NCBI GenBank assembly: GCA_021018815.1
Contig: JAITYX010000025.1
Location: 6,758,001-6,822,000, forward strand
Origin: Talinum fruticosum
Lineage: Eukaryota > Streptophyta > Magnoliopsida > Caryophyllales > Talinaceae
DNA length: 64,000 bases
Reading direction: 5' to 3'
The position numbers and the translations under genes are program-made. Positions 56,896 through 64,000 of this stretch are shown piece by piece. The notes below the pieces were generated by a model. That model worked only from the letters and a program-made list of their open reading frames with translations. It was not told where the DNA came from and did not search any database. Every line of letters starts with the position of its first letter. The stretch's first letter is position 1.

Positions 56896-58618
56896 AAATA
56901 AAACATATCTGAAAAAGTTATGTCTATTTAGATGATTAAATTTAATTTTGAAATACATAACATATTGTTCATCAACTAAAATTATATCTCAGCTCATATC
57001 ACTATAGTTAACATTGCATTGGTATTTTTTTTAAACAAATTGTGTAAGGTCTAAACATATCATGAATAATTAGTTCTAAAGTAACAATTGGATTCAATTT
57101 TATTGGATTCTTTTCTATTAACACTGTAGTAATGACAATTAAAATTATATTTTTTGAAAACTTTTTTAATGTAGAATTCCTTTCAATAAATTTCTATGCA
57201 GAATTGAATCGAACTTAATAATGTTGAAAAATTATTTACTTTTTATTTTTTGGCTGAATAAAATAATTGTGCCACTTAGTTTTTGACATATTAATATTAT
57301 GTGAAATTAAAAGTCAATAATAAAAATATAACAGAAAAAAAAATAGATTATACTACTAAATGAAGATATTATATTAGCGGTAAAAGTAAATTATACTACT
57401 AAATGAAGATAATTTTATAAAAACTAAATGAAGATAATCGTAAGGTTGTAAAATATGGCTATCACTATTGAAAAATTATCTTTTATGTATGTTATGTTAA
57501 CTTATTAATATTATGATTTTGCACCTTAGTTATTGAGAGTGAATTAAAAATATTGTAACTTTATTTTTATCGGCTACTTAATTAATAAAATAATTAAATA
57601 TTCAAATGTATTATTTTCTCACAAATAAAATATTATTAGATGATTTAAACTTCTACAAATACCTAAATACATAATCTAAATAGACTCAATGCTAATGATC
57701 TCCTTTTACTTACATATTTTGTATAACCTATATCTAAATTTATAAAACACTCGTAACTTTATTAATTTGTAAATTTTAAACACAATATTTTACAAAATTT
57801 AAACCCGATTGTATCATTATTAGTAAAAATTAACAAAACTTCATCTCATATAAGCTAAAATACCTAAATCTTAGTATGCTTAAATCACAAATGTCGAAAA
57901 AGAAAAGGCAAAAAAAATGAGAAAATTACCCGAATTTACTCCAACTATTAAAATACACCATGAGAGTCCTCCCAAAAAACAGAAAAAATATATTTTTAGA
58001 GAATGTAGGAGGGGAAAACAAAAGGGAAAAATATCAACAAAAAAGAAAATTTAACAAACTAAAAATAATAGAAAATAACAAAATCAAAATGAAGACTAAA
58101 TAGGGAAGGAGTAGCAAGATAGTAGTTTATAAAATAAAATAAAAAACCTAGAAACTCTTTCTTTCCCATTGATATTTATATTCACATGTACGTTATTGAC
58201 CATTTGCTTATGAAGTTAATTTTTTAATCAAATTAATTAATTGCTAAGTTATTCTCACCATTGATGATGATCAATTAATGATAATTAGCAAAACTCTCTT
58301 TTCTTTTCTTGTGCAATCAAGGCTCCAATTAAAAGTTTAGACTATTGATTTTTTTAAAGTAGTTTGAGAAGATGAGATGTTACAAAGAAGATAATTTAAT
58401 TAGGGAGATGATAAAATTTTAACGTATATGTAAATAAATTCAATTATTAATAAATGTGTATTTTTCATAGGAAAATATTTAGAAGACTCTACTTTCTTCT
58501 TCTTCTTATATGCTTAATATTACTTCCTTAATATTAAATCCTAATTATATGCACCTTTGATTATGTGACATGCCAACTAAGCTTCTTATGTGTCAATCAT
58601 ATAATGCTTCTACCCAAC

Positions 58619-58623
<5 letters not shown>

Positions 58624-58672
<49 letters not shown>
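58624..58672. repeat. (TA)n microsatellite at a Helitron 5' end
   Basis: TA repeats grown from the TATATATT start of Helitron 4; the other Helitron starts here have only a few TA units. Confidence 0.9.
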
Positions 58673-58674
<2 letters not shown>

Positions 58675-60294
58675 TCTCTCTAAATGATATATTGTATGCA
58701 CCTCTAATGAAATTCATCTCTCTCTACTTGTTTGGTAAGAAAAAGTGAAATGGAACGTAACCATGATTTGAACACTAGGGAATTGGGGGCGGGACTGAGG
58801 CTTGAACTCTATGCTCAAGTATTTGGTGTGCAATTATGAAATTAAATCATCTTCTCAGCCCTCGCTCCTCATCGAAGAAAAATATATGGCAAGACACGCC
58901 CCCGTCATATGTTCCACGAGCTTAGCCTGCCAACAACTCTTCTCATCCTTCCCCTTTCATCATGTGGAAAGAAAAAGAAATTGATAAAGAAGAAGACTAG
59001 AAATCATGTCGATGATGAAGAAGAGCAGAGATATATGTGGAAGAAGAAGAAGAACAACAACAAAGAGAGATGAAGAAGAAGCAAAAACAGATCGATGAAG
59101 GAGTAACAAATATGGAAGTGGCGAATCAGAGCAATGAACGAAGAAGGAAAGTGGCAACCTCATCGACAACTTGTGGGCTTCCTCTGGCATTGATGATTGA
59201 TGGAAAGACTTCCTTCGATATTAATGGTCGACAGTAGTGTAGCATCGCTACCCCCATCTCTCTCTCCCCGGTTAACCCTTCAGGAGTTAGGACTTGACAC
59301 TCGTCCATAATTTGGGGGAGGGGGCTTGATATCTCCAAGTACCGAGTTCCATTCCCAAAATTCCTAAGCAAACACTGGGGAGTGGAACTTGAAACCTGAA
59401 GATTCAAGTCCCCAACTCTTTTTCTCTCACCAACACCACCTCAAAGCGGTTTTGTAGAAATGTCCTATATTTCAACAAACAAAGAGGTAGAGGTGTGAAT
59501 TAAATCTTACTAGAGACGTGGGAGAATTATTCTCCTTTTCTATTCCATACTTTTCATTCTCCTAAAACGTTCATATAAATATGAGCCTTAAACGGGCTTG
59601 CTCACCATTCTTTTCAAAGGAAAAATATAATAAGTACATCACCTATAAATTAAGACTAAGAGCATAGTTGATATCGCCAGTATAAAACGGTTTTTTGATT
59701 TAACAATTTTCCTCATCCATCGACAGAACACTTTAAGTAAATAGGTAATTGAGAGTTCATCGCTTTCACGCTTAAAATTACACACTACACATTACATAGA
59801 TATTATTTACTTGTTTGGGCACCATGAGAATTACAATCAAATTTCACTTGCTTTATCTATTAATCCCTATGTCTTATGGTGAACTCACTCCAAATTCTAT
59901 TTTATATAAACACACTCCAAGTGATTCACTTGTCAAGTGAGACCATCTTTTTCTAATTAGTAATTCGGCACAAGGCTGAATACAATACCATCTTAGATCA
60001 TAAGAGAGAACTATTTCGTTGAATATAAATTTATATCAAACTAAGTAACATACAAATTGCTACCAGTAATAAACTAGTGGAAAACAAATAAAGCTACCAT
60101 AATTTTATCAACAATTCAATTAACTCACTATAGTTTTATCAACAATTCAATCATCTCGCTAGATTAGTTTGGCAAACAGTTGTTAAGAGTAAACTATTGA
60201 CTATTTACTTAAATTGTTATCTATTAGTTGTTTTTGTATTAATTATTTATATTAATTAGGAGGTTTTTAAAAATGTGTTTGATGAATTTGAATG

Positions 60295-60295
<1 letters not shown>
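58673..60295. other. Unassigned DNA, nothing firm
   Basis: 58680-59470 is less AT-rich and has short frames on both strands, several with low-complexity Glu/Lys/Gln or Ser/Leu runs from GAAGAAGAAG tracts near 59040. No domain, intron pattern or TIR was found. The rest is AT-rich. Confidence 0.5.

Positions 60296-60379
<84 letters not shown>
60296..60379. repeat. Long (TA)n microsatellite
   Basis: About 84 bp of uninterrupted TA repeats, the longest in the window. Confidence 0.95.
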
Positions 60380-60382
<3 letters not shown>

Positions 60383-61151
60383 TTTAATTGAAGCAAATTA
60401 TCTTAAATGTTGACAAATCCTACAACTCATCCTTAGACAAGTAGTCAAGTGGCACTAGCTAATATATGGCAAGACATGTAGGGATAGTAAACAGATAATT
60501 AAATGATATGTCCTTAGGAAATTAAACATTTTAAAATAGTTTGAACTCGATCTATCAAAGCTATCAATGCCCACTAGAACTAAAAACAAATCAATCTTGT
60601 ATGAATAAAGAAACAAATAATAATTTTAATTAAAAAAAGAAACAAATAATAAACCCTGGGAATTTAGATGTAAAATAAAAGCCTAGCGAGGGATGATAGA
60701 TGATGAATGACAAAAATTTGAGGTGACCTCAATGAAATTAAAAGCAAACTCTTAAGTACCTACGGGCACCTATTTAGGTACGCGAGCTAGCTAATGCTAC
60801 TATCAAGTGTTTTGATTTATTAAGCATCTATCTTAGCTTGCCGACAAAACGAAGGACATCATTAAATAATCAATTCTGTGAGATTTCTTTTCATGTTGGG
60901 AGTCTTTATTTATGGCGAGACAATTACTTAGCACACCCTTAGACAATTTCTACGCCACTATTTTCGGCAATCATAATCCATAATCATAAATTAATTGCGC
61001 GTATATTTATTTCAGTTGTTAAAATAAGTTGTTATGAATTGTTATTAAATTACTATGATTAATTATTATAAGTTGTTATAAACTGTTAGCGATTATAAAT
61101 TTTTTTGATAAACATTAAGTCAAATAGGCCCCTATCATCACTCTAGCTTGC
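60380..61151. other. AT-rich DNA, nothing recognised
   Basis: No coding frame of note and no repeat ends. Short stretches of alternating TTATAA words occur near 61020-61090. Confidence 0.5.
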
Positions 61152-61197
<46 letters not shown>

Positions 61198-61213
61198 GTA
61201 GTAGTAGTAGTAG
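61152..61213. repeat. Compound microsatellite (TTA)n(GTA)n
   Basis: About 15 TTA units followed directly by six GTA units, then degenerate GTAGT sequence. Confidence 0.95.
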
Positions 61214-63768
61214 TTGTAGTGGTGTAGTATAGTAATAGAAGTACAATATCATTTGCAATTTACTATTCAGTTGCTGCTCTAGCACAACAATTTACCATTA
61301 TCAAAATATTTATTGTTCAATTTTGACATATATTCACTTTAAGTATTTGTTGATGGTAATTCAATTTTCTAAAATGTAATTGACCTCAGTTTCATTATTT
61401 CATGTTCCTTATTTAAAAGTATTTTAAAAGGTAAAATTTTTGACATTTTAACAGAACATAAATTTGAATATGAATTGGTTATTAACTTAGCTAGTTCTAA
61501 AATCTTAGACTTTTCCTATTCATTTCATTGATTGCCCCACAATTGAAATTATATTGTGACAATTGAGAAGTACAACATGCAACAAATAGAGTTCAGTTGA
61601 TATACTGTCTGAAAAAATATTTTAAATTTTATAATAATAATCTGAACATTTAGTTGATGAGATCAGTTACATTTTCACAACTTCAAATCATGATAAATGA
61701 GATGATAATTCAAAAAATTGTTTATGTATTAATTGTTATGGCTTATGATAAAAACTCTGATTAGAACAATATTTAAGAGTGAATTATTTATTATGTTTGT
61801 ATCCATAAGAATTAAAGCCATTAATTAATAGAGACTTTAGGGATTTGAGATATTACACCATGTAACTAATGAGGTGACATACATCTTCATCTTTTTAAAT
61901 CATGAAAAATGGGATGATAATTACAAAAATGTTGATCTATAAATTGTTGTGGCTTATGTATAGATGAAGCCGTAACTAAGAAGAGATGAAGATGCATCTT
62001 GATCTTGCTTGGTAATGAAATGAAGGGACAAAAAGGTAAATGAATGAATCCAAGAGGGCCGGGAAATAGAAGAGGACAAAGGTCTCACTATTATACGAAT
62101 TAAATAAGATACAAGAAAAAGGGGACAAGTCCTTATCAGAGTCATCAATAGCGAAGGACCCAAACAAAACAGGGAGGCTCCTAGCTATAGTATTATATTC
62201 TATACATATCATGGCCAAAACAGCCTTAATGTCGAAAGGGGTCCTAAGAGAGAGAAACAAAACTAAGCTTAGCAGAGAGAGAGACAGAGAGGGAGAGAGA
62301 GACTAGGGGTCAGGATCCCGGACAAAACGGGTTACAACTCATTGTCCGTTGGCTATGTGCCTATCACTCTTCTCTTTCTTTGCTTGTCTTGCCCTTTTCC
62401 TCTTGTACTGCTGGGTCCAAGCGCTCTTCAGCGCGCATGTCATGTACTCTATGTTGATCTTTTTTCATGTCTTTTCTTTTCTTGCACTGACCCTTCATGG
62501 AGGAATCATGGGTTTCCACTTCATAGTCTACAGTAAATTGAAATGGGCATATATATCTATATGTGCTAGTAACATTGGGCACAAGTACATTTTGACCATT
62601 CCATTTCTCCCCCTTCATTGTTTGATAATGGTCCAGATAACGTTTAAAGTTGACCTCATTTCATGAGTATATTTTAATATTGTACCAATCCTATTATACC
62701 GTATTTTCTTTTTGTTGTAAGGAGTTATAACTAATTATACGGCACTGTTCGAACTTACATATAAAACGTACATAAATATAAACATAAATATAAGTGAACG
62801 AAATGAACATAAACGAACATAAAAGAATATAAACGAATATAAAAGAGCGAGAAATGAACGTAAACGAATATAAATAAATTGTTAAAATAAAAAACGAACG
62901 AAAATAAGAGAATTATAACAAGTATGTATGTCTTTTTAATTACATGAAAGTTGCAAGATTGAATTTTCCTATTTGCAATTCTCCTCTTTATGGGGACACT
63001 TGACCTTATTCTTTTCAAAAAAATTATAAGGTTTATTCTTCTCATTTTTAAATAGTGATTTTAAACTAATAACTCTTTCCAATGTTATAAAGTTTTTTAT
63101 ATAAACTTAGTTATAACTATTTTCTATGGTTTCTTCTAACTACTTATAACTTGTTATACCTCTTTATAACTTTTTATAATTTTTTTATAACTTATAGTTA
63201 CTCGTACCTTTAAAAAGAAAAGACCTTTAACAATTTTCTTTTTCTACCTGACATTATAAATTTCAAGTTTGTTACTTCCTAAACTTCACATGAGACTCAA
63301 AGCAGTGATAGTATGCATGTTAAGAAAATGTCAGTTACCACATTCTTTTGATATATTTTTCTCAAGCTAAAGACCTTGACACGAGACTAAAGAGTTTATT
63401 GCAACTCCTACTCAGAACATCCTGAAGATTAGTTAGAAGTCGGCATAAGTATACGCGGTACCCAGATCACGTCTTAACCATATTAAGTCCAATTACTTTG
63501 ATAAAAAAATTCACATTTAAACTGAAATTAGCATCACTACTTTCTAAATGCATGTATGAAACAATTTTTACCTACACTATCTAAATTGTTAAATATTATT
63601 TTTGTAAAAAGTAGCCAGTTTACGGGTCATTTTCTTCAAATATGCTCTTCATAAATATATCTTATAACGTAACTTAATATAATTGAACATTAATATGAAA
63701 ATATACATTTATTGAAATATTTTATAATTTTTATTAGAAATTTTAGACAGTAATAATACGAACTTTAG
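61214..63768. other. Unassigned DNA, nothing firm
   Basis: Two frames of about 95-105 codons overlap a GAGA-rich patch at 62250-62310 (62260-61976 on minus, 62349-62666 on plus). Neither shows a known domain, and the plus frame is rich in Phe, Leu and Cys without conserved spacing. 62760-62880 contains repeats of AACGAATATAAA and AACATAAA. Confidence 0.45.
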
Positions 63769-64000
63769 GGTTATTGGCCAAAAATAATACTGAACTTTTT
63801 CTTAGCTATGAACATAATGAACTTGACACCATTTTTCAATATCGAACGCCACCGAGTTTTATGAACGGAGACTCGTCGAAAGGTGACGTGACGAGTGAAT
63901 TTGACAAGTGTCTGCTGGAGTCAAAGTTTAACTTTAAATTTATGAGAGTTAATTGCCAGATAAGCAAGGATTTTTTTTAAAAAAATTAAATCAAAAAGTT
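63769..64000. mobile_element. MITE-like end, cut by the window edge or short
   Basis: GGGTTATTGGCCAAAAATAA followed by TACTGAACTTTTT at 63769-63801 resembles the ends of common plant MITEs that start GGTTAATTGCCAAAAA with a CTGAACTTT block. A possible opposite end, GTTAATTGCCAGATAAGC in the same orientation, is at 63949. Limits and superfamily are uncertain. Confidence 0.35.

Larger units (their letters stand above)
56624..58672 (-). mobile_element. Non-autonomous Helitron 4
   Basis: The 3' end has hairpin CCTTGCAACGCAAGG (56648-56634), then GTATAACACTAT. The 5' end is a TATATATTAAAAGTTGGGTA block near 58625, extended by a TA run to 58672. It is 2 kb, AT-rich, without coding sequence. Confidence 0.65.

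Noticed and set aside
59037..59237. Glu/Lys/Gln-rich small protein
   Set aside because: Composition comes from a GAAGAAGAA tract, a frame exists on the opposite strand as well, and there is no homology or gene context.
62250..62670. MicroRNA precursor or small gene near a GAGA-rich patch
   Set aside because: No known plant microRNA sequence was recognised on either strand and no strong foldback was seen; the frames have no recognisable domain.

Overview
This window is plant nuclear DNA from an angiosperm; the species cannot be fixed from the sequence. It is AT-rich and made almost entirely of transposable elements: two related CACTA (En/Spm) elements with split TNP2/TNP1 genes, a third CACTA with a TNP1 plus ULP1-type protease gene, an Athila-type Ty3/gypsy retrotransposon, a Tat-type Ty3/gypsy remnant, a gag-only LTR element, a solo LTR, a LINE fragment, MITEs, a run of Helitrons and long AT microsatellites. 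I found no convincing host gene, no rRNA or tRNA gene, no CRISPR array and no bacterial sequence. All transposon genes seen are interrupted by stops or frameshifts.

Layout. 1-4242: 3' part of CACTA element A (+), ending in a GTCGCT-rich subterminal array and a TIR ending TGTAGTAGTG. 4383-5349: MITE-like insertion. 6476-9644 and 29748-31539: two halves of CACTA element C (gene on -), split by a 20.1-kb Athila element at 9645-29747 (-). The Athila element has two LTRs, a tRNA-Asp primer site, decayed gag-pro-RT-RNase H-integrase, and four tandem copies of a 2.5-2.6 kb unit, each carrying the extra 3' Athila ORF. 31635-32095: LINE (zf-RVT) fragment. 32205-37491: CACTA element B (-), an inverted relative of A. 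38180-42839: Tat-type remnant with gag and protease only, and an 86-bp minisatellite on its 3' side. 42840-47910: mostly unassigned DNA with one well-bounded MITE. 47911-51573: LTR element with gag remnants and no pol, invaded by a 1.43-kb solo LTR with a perfect TAGTT target duplication. 53204-58672: four non-autonomous Helitrons joined end to end. 58673-64000: AT-rich DNA with microsatellites and one MITE-like end.

Order of events. Reading frames and target duplications give relative ages: the Athila element entered CACTA C, probably in an intron of its TNP1/ULP1 gene; the solo LTR entered the gag of the gag-only element; and the Tat LTR end at 42839 adjoins a 118-bp repeat found again at 52923. 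The most unusual structures are the fourfold 3' ORF array inside a single Athila element and the four-Helitron run.
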